64,000 nucleotides of DNA, taken from Cheiracanthium punctorium. Lineage: Eukaryota > Arthropoda > Arachnida > Araneae > Cheiracanthiidae. Where the stretch lies: NCBI GenBank assembly GCA_038373885.1, contig JAWZYV010011608.1, positions 372,001-436,000 on the forward strand. Direction: 5' to 3'. This document shows, one piece after another, positions 54,693 through 64,000 of this stretch. A program made the position numbers and the translations under genes. The stretch's first letter is position 1. Each line of letters starts with the position of its first letter. Under the pieces are notes generated by a model, which worked only from the letters and a program-made list of their open reading frames with translations, had not been told where the DNA came from and did no database searches.

Positions 54693-54968
54693 GTTGCCTC
54701 ACCATGGCACGGTGGTTATAAAACTAGAAATGGTAGATGGGCTAAGTGTGAAGGTCGAGGGTTCGGGTCCTATTGCGCGTTCGTCGATCTAACCGTTCGG
54801 AGTTTTCCGTGGTTCTCTCCGAAACTTTGCCTAGATACAGGTTAGGACCCCTTAGAAAGACCTCCACGGACGGCATCCCCTCTTGTGTTGTCTTTCTGAC
54901 GAGGATTTATAACCGGGCTTCGAGCCAAGCACACAAACCCGCTATACGTGTTTACAATAACAACAACA
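54693..54968 (+). mobile_element. Full-length CAA-tail SINE (reference copy)
   Basis: Flanked by ACATTGGATT at 54683-54692 and 54969-54978. tRNA head with A box TGGCACGGTGGTTATA and B box GGGTTCGGGTCC, body 'CTAACCGTTCGGAGTT', 'TTCTCTCCGAAACTTTG', 'GGTTAGGACCCCTTAGAAAG', 'CGGGCTTCGAGCCAAGC', tail ACAATAACAACAAC. At 276 bp it is the most complete copy here and shows the (AAC)n tail. Confidence 0.93.
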
Positions 54969-55012
54969 ACATTGGATTCTTGACAAATGTAAATGGAAAA
55001 AATTAAGTAGCT

Positions 55013-55200
55013 CCGATGGCGCGTCCGTAACAGTTCGGAGTTTTCCGTGGTTTTCTCCGAAACTTAGCGTGAATACGGGTTAGGACCCCTTACAAAAACC
55101 CCAACGGAGGGCACCACTCCCCCTTGTGCTGTTCTTTTGACGAGGATTTTAAGAGGGCTTCGAGCCAAGCACACAAATCCGATTACATGTTTGCAACAAC
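55013..55200 (+). mobile_element. 5'-truncated CAA-tail SINE with 13-bp duplication
   Basis: Between AAATTAAGTAGCT at 55000-55012 and 55201-55213. Starts inside the body and ends TTTGCAACAAC. Loss of the head is typical of incomplete reverse transcription. It lies 45 bp after the previous SINE inside the same hAT. Confidence 0.94.
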
Positions 55201-55439
55201 AAATTAAGTAGCTTACACGGTTGATCCAAAAGACTTATTTTATATTATTAACAAGTAATCAATAATTTAGCAATGAGTTCAATTTAATTAATTAATAAAC
55301 AAATGATGGTTAAATTAGTTTTATTGGTTGTTTAAGGAATAATTACAATTAATGAATTCGATAAGTGTAGGTTATATTTCGTGAAAAATGAGCGTCCCCC
55401 CACTTTTTTTCTTAGGACTACAACACTGAGTAGAAACTG

Positions 55440-55777
55440 CAAAAAGTCGAACTAACTCTTTCTTAACCAACCTAAATTAGGCCATATCAACTGCAGAAGC
55501 AGACTGCATGTAGCATTCACTAATTCAAAATATTTCACCTGGGGGTATAACAGTTTTCAGGCGATATAGGATGACATATTTGCAGAAAGTAGCAACACGT
55601 AACTCCCCAACCCCCCACCGCACCCTGCACTGCATGGGGTAGCGGTAGTTTCAAAGCACCTTTTCTACAAAGGACCTCACATAGGAACTTCCTATGTACG
55701 GAAGGGTTCTCAGAATTTTCTTCTGATAAACAGTAATACTGGATCGTGAGCCCATCCCACCCATAGAGTTACAAATA
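55440..55777. other. Unassigned DNA
   Basis: No gene or paired ends; a CACCGCACCCTGCACTGC stretch near 55615 is the only GC-rich part. Confidence 0.4.
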
Positions 55778-56573
55778 CAGTAAAACCCGCTTAAGAGGTT
55801 TTCCAGGGGGGGTGAAGGGCTAAAACTTCTTAGGCGGGAAAACCTCTTAAAGGGCAGACTAATTATTTGAAAAACAAATGAAGTAATTTCACTATAAATA
55901 TTGAAGAAATATCTTTTGACATTATAAAAATATTATATAACTAAATAAATTTTATAATTACTTATGTAAATTGCTTTGCACACTTAAAAAATTATTTAAT
56001 AAAGTAAAACAATCTAATTAACTATTTTATATTAAAGCTTTAAAAAAATATTCGCTTTAAGCATTATTGGAATCGATTTTGCCGAAAAAAGAAAATCCAT
56101 TGATTTTTTTTTTTTAATCGGTAATCTTTAATTAGTCTTTCGTTTAAAAAAAAAAAAAAATGTTTTCACATCTTCGCCGCTTTTAATAAAAAGACGAAAA
56201 GTTTCTAGTCCTATTACAGCATCTGAAAAATTAAGAATTTCCGCAACCTCTTATTCAGTTTCATTCATTTCTATTCATTCTCCTTTATTCATTTTTCTGT
56301 AACCTCCAAATTTCATCCACTGTTAACATTTCAGTGACCATTACAATCATTTTCAGTCATAAACACTGATTTTTACAAATATTAATAAGGAACTGAAAAA
56401 ACATGTAAACACGCCCTGAAAGTAAACTTAGAAGTGAAAAATATTTTTTAAGCGGCAAAGTGTTTGGATCAAAACTTTTTAAACGGGTTGTTTTAACACT
56501 GTAAGAATAGGAAAAAATTGGGCATCGCAAATAAGAACTTTAAGCAGGAAAACTTCTTAAGCGGGTTTTACTG
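55778..56573. mobile_element. pogo-like element (CAGTAAAACCCGC), ~796 bp
   Basis: Ends CAGTAAAACCCGCTTAAGAG and, inverted, CAGTAAAACCCGCTTAAGAA, with TA before and CA after. The inner ~740 bp is AT-rich without a transposase frame. Confidence 0.85.
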
Positions 56574-57008
56574 CATATACACGTGTATGTATTTGTGACC
56601 CCCACCCATGGAGGGGGGCTAAAGTTCTTTCTCCCTCCCTAAAGGTGGAGAAACAAAACTGAAAATTTATTAAAAATTGAGATTGTCAATGAACTGAATT
56701 AATCTGTTAAAGTACGTATATACCTTATTTTAAATGTTTTCACAAATTATTTCGACTGAAGCTTTATAAACAACAAAAAAAGAGAGAGAGAAAGGTATTA
56801 AACAAATACTCAGCAGATAACATCTATAACTGATGAATATTATCGATAACCGATCTGTAAACTATCGGTTTAGGTCGATGATAGATGTTCAGAGTTCAGT
56901 TTCTGTTATTTTAGCACGTTATTGATGGGATCATATTAGTTTATGCATAAGCGTAAAGTTTTCAAAATTATTGGGGGGGCCGGGCCCCTCAACCACTTAT
57001 ATTCACGT

Positions 57009-57189
57009 CAGTGGCGTATCCAAAGGGGGAGGGGGTTAGGGGGTCATAACCCTCCCCCCATAAGGAATTTTTTGCCATACAAAATGTATATTCTTCACTC
57101 CCTTATCATACATCCGTATACATATATGTGAGTTGCATTGCAGAAGTCATAACCCCCCCCCCCATGAAAAATTTATGGCTACTCCACTG
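57009..57189. mobile_element. hAT-type MITE (CAGGGGCGTAGCC family), nested
   Basis: Ends CAGTGGCGTATCCAAAGG and, inverted, CAGTGGAGTAGCCATAAA; exact duplication ATTCACGT at 57001-57008 and 57190-57197. Body with GGGGGTTAGGGGG, GCCATACAAAATGTATATTC, and a C-run near the right end. Confidence 0.94.
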
Positions 57190-57211
57190 ATTCACGTACA
57201 TATAACTTACT

Positions 57212-57391
57212 CATAGTTGCCAACTACTACGGAATATAATTAACCACTTTTTCTACATGATTTTTCGGCTTAAAATATAGCAAAATTTTTGTGATGCGCG
57301 AACGAGCCGGTTACTATTTTGAAAAAAATAATTAAAAAATACCTGTTTACAAAAAGTGGTTAGTTATATTCCGTAGTAGTTGGCAGCTATG
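57212..57391. mobile_element. 180-bp element with ~45-bp inverted ends
   Basis: CATAGTTGCCAACTACTACG on the left and its near-perfect inverse on the right; the pairing extends to GTAG/CTAC through 'GGAATATAATTAACCACTTT'. ACTTACT flanks both sides (57205-57211, 57392-57398), a 7-bp duplication. Superfamily not determined. Confidence 0.85.
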
Positions 57392-57904
57392 ACTTACTAT
57401 ATATAAGTGTAAATTATTGGAGGCACTCGATCTCTATGAGTCCATAGAATTCTATACCAATGTAAGGTAAGTATCCATGTTAGTATCTTCCTACCATGTT
57501 ATAAGTTAAAAATAGAAGCAAAGTAAAAAATCCAAAGGAGGAAAAAAAAAATATTCGATGAGATAGTGCATTTTAGACACATCTGAACTTTTCTTCATTT
57601 CATACTTTACATTGCATAAACTGATTTTAATTAACCAGAGCCTGGCGAGGGCAGCTTAACATTTTGTGTTACAGGGCGTCACAATGAATACTAAATCATG
57701 ATTGAAATCAAAAGAAGAAAATTTTTAAAAGTACAAGTAAAGGGTTTTTTTAAACGTTTGTAAATGGCGTGAATACTTTTTTTTATGTTAGTATAAATTA
57801 GTTTTCTGTATTTAGTGATAAATTAATGGGTGGGCTCAGCCCCTATTCACAATTTATTGGGGGGCTCGAGCCCCACGGGCCAATATAACTCTACGCCTAT
57901 GAGT

Positions 57905-58022
57905 TTGTGACACTATAAACGAGAGACGTTTATAAGCAAACTCGGTTCTATGGGCGAGTGATTGGACGTTACAGAATGTTTTGACTTTATAAAATTGCCG
58001 TCATAATAATTGAGTTCAACCG
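57905..58022. mobile_element. pogo-like MITE fragment
   Basis: Right end 'TTGAGTTCAACCG' before TA, with 'TTCTATGGGCGAG' as in 17055-17140. The left part is missing. Confidence 0.45.
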
Positions 58023-58384
58023 TATTTGTAGCCTCCTCCAGGGCTTAATTTACGATGGAAAATGAGTTCCTGTGTGCATTTATATTTTCTCAATAAGTTT
58101 TTACATTAAATTTAAAAATTTTAATTCACTTCCTGATTAATAGTACTGGCATTAATTTTATTGCATTGGATGTAATTGCTGTGGTAAATAGAAAATTTAC
58201 TTAATTTTTTCAACAAAATAAGTAGATAATGTTGTAATTTACGATGCAACAAAACAAATTAGCCCACATGCACTTCTTATGTTAGAAATTACAATCTCCT
58301 GACTTCTCAGCAGCGAGTACAGAAAATTTTTAGGAGGAGCTATTTTTTTTTTTTAATTTTTTGACCTATACAAAATATACAATA

Positions 58385-58408
58385 CCCTTTGAGGCGCAAC
58401 CCTTTCCC
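58385..58408 (+). mobile_element. Solo terminus of the piggyBac foldback MITE
   Basis: CCCTTTGAGGCGCAACCC and 'TTTCCCA' match the left 24 bases of the family, then the sequence diverges at once. No TTAA precedes it (AATA). A complete copy starts 148 bp downstream in the same direction. Confidence 0.7.
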
Positions 58409-58532
58409 ATATTTATACAGTATTTATACAGTTTTCTCAAAAGACCTATTCACGAAAGGCAAAGAGGTATTGAAGAGGGTAGCGAAAAAAAAAAAAATAG
58501 GAATACCTCCTGTTCTCAGATTACTCGTTTAA

Positions 58533-58999
58533 CCCTTTGAGGCGAAACCCTTTCCCCAATGCTGAAAAATGGGCAGCCGTTGCCATCGCTCGACTTAACT
58601 ACCAGCAAGATGGCGGACGATCGAAACGTTCATCGCGTGCCACAGATCTAGAGACCCTTTTTTGACGCGGCTGTCTGTGCACGCACAGGGTCTCCAGATC
58701 TGTGGCACGCGATGAACGTTTCGATCGTCCGCCATCTAGCTGGTAGTTAAGTCGAGCGATGGGCAATCTATCCAGCCGTTCTCTCACATTCTTCCATTTT
58801 TCAGCAGATGTCAGTGCTGTTAAAAATAATCGTGACCATTTTTTTACGGGAAATGACGTGCTTAAAAAGTAAAGGATTCCCGTGGAGCTATGTCACCCTC
58901 AACTATTTTTGTAGAAATCAAATCTATTCTTCGTGACTGGCAACAGTCGAAACGTCAGAGTTGGATGTTCCCAGAGCGGGAACACTGCGCCTTAAAGGG
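58533..58999. mobile_element. piggyBac-type foldback MITE, copy 6
   Basis: Exact TTAA on both sides (58529-58532 and 59000-59003). Ends CCCTTTGAGGCGAAACCC and GCGCCTTAAAGGG. Left arm from 58571, right arm from about 58688 to 58768; the right arm lacks its last ~25 bases. The small minus-strand frame across the arms is chance. Confidence 0.93.
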
Positions 59000-59159
59000 T
59001 TAAAGCAAAATGTTACCCAAACCTTTAGCAATGTCTTCGGGGGCTGTAAGCCCACAGCCCCTCTCCCGGATCCGATACTGTTTCCATCCCATCCCTCTAA
59101 ACTAAAATCCTGTTAGGTTTAGCCACTGTACTTCACTTTTCAATATTTGGAAGCCTATA

Positions 59160-59660
59160 TGATCCCGGTCCCAACAACGCAGCCAATATTTTAACTATCA
59201 AAAATGGAAAGTAGCAGATGGGTATCGCCATCGCGGAAAAGAACAAAGCAGGAGGGGGGGGGGGGTAGAATAATAAGTTCGGACGCCCCCGAACCGCCTC
59301 TCACCTGGCCTTTGACAACGCGAGTCAAGGCCGTCTGCATCTGTGTTCGCGAAGTCCCAATACCAATTCATCACACACCCTGCCGCTAACTGGTAAGAAT
59401 TTTTCTCTCTCACTCAGATGTGGAGAGAGAAAATTTTCCTGCTTTCATTTATTTATTTCCCCCCCCCCTTCTCCTAGAGGGAGTACAAGAAAGAGGGCGG
59501 GAAGCGTTTACAACTTCTCTTCCCTCCTCGTTTTCTCTCCCCCCCTTCCCGCAGTCAGAAGGGTCAGAAAAGCCAAAGAGAGAAAACGCCACGAGGGAGC
59601 GTCTGCAAAGTGAATTATGTTCTAAATGCAGAGTGAAATTGTTTTCCCAGCCAAGCCTTT
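59160..59660. other. GC-richer block with CT/GA runs, no clear gene
   Basis: Locally GC-rich (CGCCCCCGAACCGCC, GGCCTTTGACAACGCGAGTC) with polypyrimidine tracts. Open frames on both strands (60-80 codons) show no domain. Candidate promoter or exon of a gene outside the window, or unrelated. Confidence 0.3.
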
Positions 59661-59699
59661 GATTCTACAGCCAATATTTTTGCTGGCGTTTTATGTTTT

Positions 59700-60300
59700 T
59701 CTCTTTCCTAAAGAGAATTTTTTTAAAAAAATCTGAAAATCGACTAGCCGAGAGAACCAAAGAAATCCAGGAAAGCGCAAAATAAAATCAGGAATGTTTT
59801 TTGCACAATCAGTACATCGCAATCACTGCACAATTGTGCACTGGAATAAAATTATTTGAAGATATCAGTTTTTTGGGTAAGTGGCAATGTATTTACTTTT
59901 ATTTGTTTGTTTGTTTTTTCAATACACAACGGAATTACGGAAAAAGCACTCGAAATACTGATGTTAAACGATAAAATAAATAAAAACCTTGTGAAAAAGG
60001 TAACATTTTATGTATGTTTTTTCACAAAGTTTTTATTTATTTTTACACAACGGAATGTTTTAAAGTCGTATTTTCAGTTATTCCATTGACAATTTAGGTG
60101 GTCATCCAGTGACAATTCTATAAATGGTCCATTGGGGAAAAAAAAAAAAAAAATGTTTCTTTAAACTTGTACCTTATCATAACCAATGAATACTTAACAT
60201 AACCTCTGATCGGCTCTGAAAGGTCATCAGCAATAAAATTGTGAGCTGGTGGGGATGTGTGGAGGTCAAGGGCAGTCGGGAAAAGTCGACCAAATGTTGA
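59700..60300. other. AT-rich DNA with an inverted repeat, no gene seen
   Basis: 'TTTATTTGTTTGTTTG' and 'ACACAACGGAAT' recur at 59896-59935 and 60025-60055; a CTTTTTCACAAG-like block is inverted between them. No coding. Confidence 0.4.
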
Positions 60301-60312
60301 CGGCACACTAAA

Positions 60313-60471
60313 CAGTGGCGTAGCCAAGGGGGTGCGCCCCCCCCCCCGAAATGAGAGAGACAGACACAAGAAAAGGGATCTTGTCCTTATTTTTTTAAAT
60401 TGACATATGTGTAGAAGGGAGAATTTTGCCCCCCCCCCCTCGTCAGAAAGGAAATCCTGGCTATGTCACTG
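60313..60471. mobile_element. hAT-type MITE (CAGTGGCGTAGCCAAGG), divergent body
   Basis: Ends CAGTGGCGTAGCCAAGG and, inverted, CAGTGACATAGCCAGG; flanks ACACTAAA and GCACCAAA agree at six of eight. The centre differs from the family at 60493, so it is a separate subfamily sharing only the termini. Confidence 0.8.
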
Positions 60472-60492
60472 GCACCAAAACAACATGGGGCC

Positions 60493-60670
60493 CAGAGGCG
60501 TAGCCAAGGTGGGGGTTAGGGGGGTCATAACCTCCCCCCCCCCCCATGAGAAATTTTTTGCCATACAAAATGTATATTCTTCACTACATTATCACACATA
60601 TGTATACATATATATGAGTTGCAGTAGTCGTAACCCCCCCCCCCATGAAAAATTTCTGGCTACGCCCCTG
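60493..60670. mobile_element. hAT-type MITE (CAGGGGCGTAGCC family)
   Basis: Ends CAGAGGCGTAGCCAAGG and, inverted, CAGGGGCGTAGCCAG; exact duplication ATGGGGCC at 60485-60492 and 60671-60678. Close to the 20514 and 57009 copies. Confidence 0.94.
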
Positions 60671-60825
60671 ATGGGGCCCCTTTCATATATACCCGTTCAA
60701 AAATTAGAAAGCTTAAATCTACAGGCACACTTAAGTTCCAGGCTTCTAATTCTTGTAAATGCTTGATACCTTTTTGAAACTGAAGAAGTGCAGCCCTTTG
60801 GTACCGCCCAACATGATTATATATA

Positions 60826-61505
60826 AGTCGAACCTCGATTTAACGTACTTTGATTTAAGGAATTCTCCGATTTAACGAATATTTTTGACGTAGAAACGTA
60901 AATTGAATTAAAAAGAGTGACATTCCAAGAAGCAGTTTGCAGTTTGAACGCTTAAAAAAAAAATTGTTTTTGTCTCACGAGGTTGATGATGTTGTTTTTA
61001 TGAAGTTCGAAAATATAAACAAAGAACTTTGGAAAGTCAAAACAAAGCACTATCAAAGATTTCTTTCAAATGTGCCAATAAGTATGTAATGTATTCAGGG
61101 GCGTAGCCAGAAAATTTTCATGGGGGGGGTTACGACTACTACAGATCACTTATATGCATACATGTGTGTGATAAGGGAGTGAAGAATATACATTTTGTAT
61201 GGCAAAAAATTCCTCATGGAGGGGGGGGGGTTATGACCCCCATAACCCCCCCCCCCTTGGCTACGCCCCTGAATGTATTATGTATTAAGTTTTAAGAGCA
61301 AGTAACATTAAAGAATTTAGATTAGTTTAAAGTTGATCGCTTAGCGTTAAGTTATAATTTTTAAGCTCGTAGTAAACAATAATAATTCTTTTTTTTCATC
61401 TCTATATCTAAGAGTATTTTGCATTGATATTCGATTTAACGAATTGCTTCGATTTAACGAACGGATTTGTGGGTCCCAATGAATTCGTTAAATCGAGGTT
61501 CGACT
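60826..61505. mobile_element. pogo/Tigger-like element (AGTCGAACCTCGATTTAACG)
   Basis: AGTCGAACCTCGATTTAACG at the left and its exact inverse at the right, with ATA on each side. A second inner CGATTTAACGAA motif repeats near each end. A hAT MITE (61096-61271) is nested inside; without it the element is ~500 bp and non-coding. Confidence 0.88.
61096..61271 (-). mobile_element. hAT-type MITE (CAGGGGCGTAGCC family), nested in pogo
   Basis: Ends CAGGGGCGTAGCCAGAAA and, inverted, CAGGGGCGTAGCCAAGG; exact duplication AATGTATT at 61088-61095 and 61272-61279. Confidence 0.94.
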
Positions 61506-61509
61506 ATAT

Positions 61510-62155
61510 TGACCAGACATTCGTAATACTTTTCAAAATGTTTATTAATTTTTTTTTCAGTATAATTTAATAACTCTTTTTAGAGAATTGTTAAAATTTA
61601 AGCAGAGAAAGAGAGAAAACATTTTCTAGAAACAACACATTTCTTCAAAATACAGTAGGAACATTTCTTAATTTGGTGGCTCCCTTTGACCGGGGATCCA
61701 ATGTAACATTATCATGGACTTCTCCAAAAAATTTGTATTTTTGTTAATACTTTGCCAATAATTAAGCCTTTTTCTGTGAAATTCCACCTTTAACCCCACC
61801 CCAGATCTATTTTTTTTTTTTTTTTTTTTTTCTGGCTACATGTCTGGTAAGTACTTAACGATACTTTTTTTTTCCTCTTTTGTTCCTGATACAAAGACTT
61901 TCTTAAAATTGAGTAGTTTAAATTTTCTGGATATGCGAGTTTAATCAAAATGGTCGCGTGGACTCTTTGATTGATAATATATATATATTAAATTGGATTA
62001 TTAAAATATTAGTTTCCGGTTTGCAATAGTATATGTTCAATCAAGGCGCAATAACAACTAGGAAGGGAAGGGGGTGGGGGAGCAAACATGGCACTGTGCT
62101 GAGTAGCTTAAAATCAAAAGAGAATTTTTTTTTTTATTAATAAAGTTTAATATAG
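61510..62155. other. AT-rich DNA, no gene seen
   Basis: No frame or element ends; a T20+ tract near 61810-61831. Confidence 0.45.
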
Positions 62156-62470
62156 TGTATTGTTTAGGGATATAGCAGAGCGACATATCCGACTCCACAC
62201 GAAAAATCCTCACAATCTACAAAGACAAAAAACAATCAAGTACGAGCCGCCCACATCGGACGCAGGTGCTACATGCCAGAGCCGCCCCGAGGGGTTGGCG
62301 AGCACAGGAGTCGCCCCGCCCTTGATAATAAAGCTCGAATACATACAATTTACATAAAGACATCATGATGAAAAAGACCCTTCGCCAGCTGGCCCTGGGC
62401 CACCGCCGGGCTCTGATTATCGCAGGGACAAGAGGGGCACATGCCTCAGGCCCCCCGATTTTGAGGTCCC
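62156..62470. other. GC-rich fragment plus hAT-like terminus
   Basis: From 62200 to 62400 the DNA is GC-rich; a 65-codon frame (62160-62357) ends next to AATAAAG but has no domain I recognise. At 62405 'GCTCTGATTATCGCAGGG' resembles the CAGAGCCTTATTATCGC MITE start and is followed by GGGGC/GGCCCCCC, without a partner end. Confidence 0.35.
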
Positions 62471-62479
62471 TCTAAATTA

Positions 62480-63945
62480 TAGTGTGTGGATTTAGTTTAA
62501 GGTTTTTTTTTTTTTTTCCCCAATGTAGTGAATGCCTAATTTTTTTTTCAGTTATGAATTTACAAGTTACAAATAGTCAATTTTTTTTCTTAATTCTTCC
62601 TCTCCACAAAAAAAAAAAAAAAAAAAAAAAAAAATGGTAACTAGGGTGCCTGCTTGCTAGATTTTAAGTGATTACGCGGTAATTTGCCAGACCCACGGAA
62701 GTTTTTTAAGTGGCTACCCAGCGAAAATGGGGCACCAATAATTAGAAATTTGTTGATTGTGATTATTAATATTATGAAAAAGTTAGGCCTTTAGTTTTAT
62801 TTTCAGTATAAGTCTTCATTTTTAATAAAGCTTATTTCATAATGTTGATGTTTCATGTGTTTTTAATGTTTATTAACATTCTCATTTACCTAATATCAGT
62901 ATTTTTCATGTTGGATACATTTAATCATGACAAAGAGTTAATGCGAACACAAAAAACACATAAAGTAGTTATCTGTCAGACACAGTAACAACATGTAAGG
63001 AGCCCCCATCCAGACTTCTGATGAAGAATTTGAAAATAGAGGACAAAATAAAGAAAATTTAAATATTAATGTAAGTGTAGCCTGATTAGCATTGTGCTGA
63101 ACTTTGGGTCTGGCAAGTATATGTACACGTTAAATCTGTAGGGCCGCTGGATAAGTCGGAAGATGGGAGAGATGTGCGAATCCAAGAATGACTTTTGTTC
63201 CGGTGATGATGTAAATTGCAGTGAATAGTGAACATTCACGCTCTGGGAGAATTCCGAGGCTGACATTTATAGCTTTAAATCAGTCCAGTACAGCTGAGTT
63301 GTCAGTCTTCGGAAACAAAATTATATACAGTACAATCTAGTTTCCCAATAATAAATTTCTCCCTACAATGAACTCCCTATAATTCTTCCGGAAAGCAGCT
63401 CTAAAACTTAAACATCTCTGAGAATGTTCTCTATTTAAAAAAGTGGCTGGTCTCTTTGTCAAGATTTTTTTTTTATTCTTTTATCTTTTCGATTTCCCAT
63501 TGGTCAGACAGACTTGATTGATTCTAGGGATGAAGATACTATAGTAGATCTTAGCCGAATCGAAAGAAAATTGGACAACAGTGAAATGGAACGAAAGAAT
63601 AACAGATGATGTAAAATTTTCCAACTTTTCAGTTACGCATGCAGGGCAGTTAATTGCTTCCTATCCAAGATTTTGAAGAGTATCATTTGAAAAATGCAGG
63701 CCTGGGAAGTGACAGTGACTCTGAAAATGAACACGTGTCAGATAGGAGAAAACCTTAACATATACTGAAATTCCACAGACATTTGAAATCATAAAATGGA
63801 AGAAAATGTGCGCGACTGCAACATGTTCAGCCACGCGATTTTTTTTTTTCTTTAATAAAAATTGAACGTCATTTGAATTAAGTCAATGTTGATAAGTACC
63901 ATTTATGTGTTATGCCAAGTTTTTATTTATTTTCCAATGTGATTT
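62480..63945. other. AT-rich DNA, no gene seen
   Basis: Contains an A27 tract near 62606-62633 and no gene. 'TACAGTACAATCTAG' near 63327 may be a lone pogo-like end. Confidence 0.4.
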
Positions 63946-63948
63946 TAC

Positions 63949-64000
63949 CAGAGGCGTAGCCAAGGGGGGGGTTAGGGGGGTCATAACCCCCCCCCATTAG
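63949..64000. mobile_element. hAT-type MITE (CAGGGGCGTAGCC family), cut by window end
   Basis: Starts CAGAGGCGTAGCCAAGG with the GGGGGTTAGGGGGG run and CATAACCCCCC, as in the other copies. Only the first 52 bases are in the window. Confidence 0.88.

Larger units (their letters stand above)
54285..55428. mobile_element. 1.14-kb hAT element (CAGTGGTGTAGTC) with two SINEs
   Basis: Ends CAGTGGTGTAGTCTAAGG and, inverted, CAGTGTTGTAGTCCTAAG; exact duplication AGTAGAAA at 54277-54284 and 55429-55436. GGGGGACGC/GCGTCCCCCC blocks are mirrored inside both ends. Interior AT-rich; a 101-codon frame at 54487-54792 (partly SINE) has no clear hAT motif, though a fragment reading VPIQKKICHFDIGLLPHHGT could be residual coding. 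Confidence 0.9.
56946..57901 (-). mobile_element. hAT-type element (CATAGGCGTAGAG), copy B, nested
   Basis: Ends CATAAGCGTAAAGTTTTC and, inverted, CATAGGCGTAGAGTTATATT; flanks AGTTTATG and AGTTTGTG agree at seven of eight. It holds two younger insertions: a CAGGGGCGTAGCC-type MITE (57009-57189) and a TIR element (57212-57391). Shares ~340 bp with copy A. Confidence 0.88.

Noticed and set aside
62160..62357. 3' end of a host gene or LINE (frame before AATAAAG)
   Set aside because: No domain seen, no reverse transcriptase upstream, and the frame begins in AT-rich DNA.

Overview
This is a gene-poor window from an animal nuclear genome: AT-rich, eukaryotic tRNA genes with A and B boxes, spliceless short ORFs only, and dense DNA transposons and tRNA-derived SINEs. 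The repeat spectrum (hAT, piggyBac, mariner, pogo/Tigger, Helitron, SINEs with CAA-rich tails) fits an invertebrate, probably an arthropod; the species cannot be named from the sequence. No intact protein-coding gene is supported. Nearly all open reading frames of 60-165 codons are chance frames inside AT-rich or palindromic DNA. The only recognisable protein remnants belong to transposons: hAT, mariner, pogo/Tigger and Helitron.

Layout. 1-850: a GC-richer block, then two tRNA genes (Ser-AGA, Lys-UUU). 850-8,900: unique AT-rich DNA with small hAT MITEs (2133, 2471, 5229, 7471), a SINE (6294), degenerate ~155-bp repeats (3318-4290) and a near-identical triplication (7735-8877). 8,966-18,450: two copies of a piggyBac-type foldback MITE, a SINE carrying a hAT MITE, a decayed mariner (14396-14958), a 530-bp hAT with GAGCCC clusters (15099-15628) and a 1.2-kb element (17267-18452). 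19-31 kb: SINEs, many hAT MITEs with exact 8-bp target duplications, and TTAA elements. 32.7-34.5 kb: a 156-bp tandem array ending in a Helitron-like terminus. 36.3-36.9 kb: a long inverted-repeat element. 37.2-41.3 kb: a ~155-bp tandem repeat split by a 3.15-kb hAT insertion that carries a Tigger remnant and several SINEs. 42.7-48 kb: the clearest structure, a MITE split by a 5.1-kb hAT that is split in turn by a ~4.5-kb Helitron. 49-64 kb: nested hAT MITEs, a SPIN/Buster-like element, a hAT keeping part of its transposase, pogo elements, and two more piggyBac foldback copies.

The genes do not form a pathway. The biology on view is layered transposition, readable because many insertions keep their target-site duplications (8 bp for hAT, TTAA for piggyBac, TA for mariner/pogo, about 9-13 bp for SINEs). 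Boundaries of elements with such duplications should be good to within a few bases; others are estimates.
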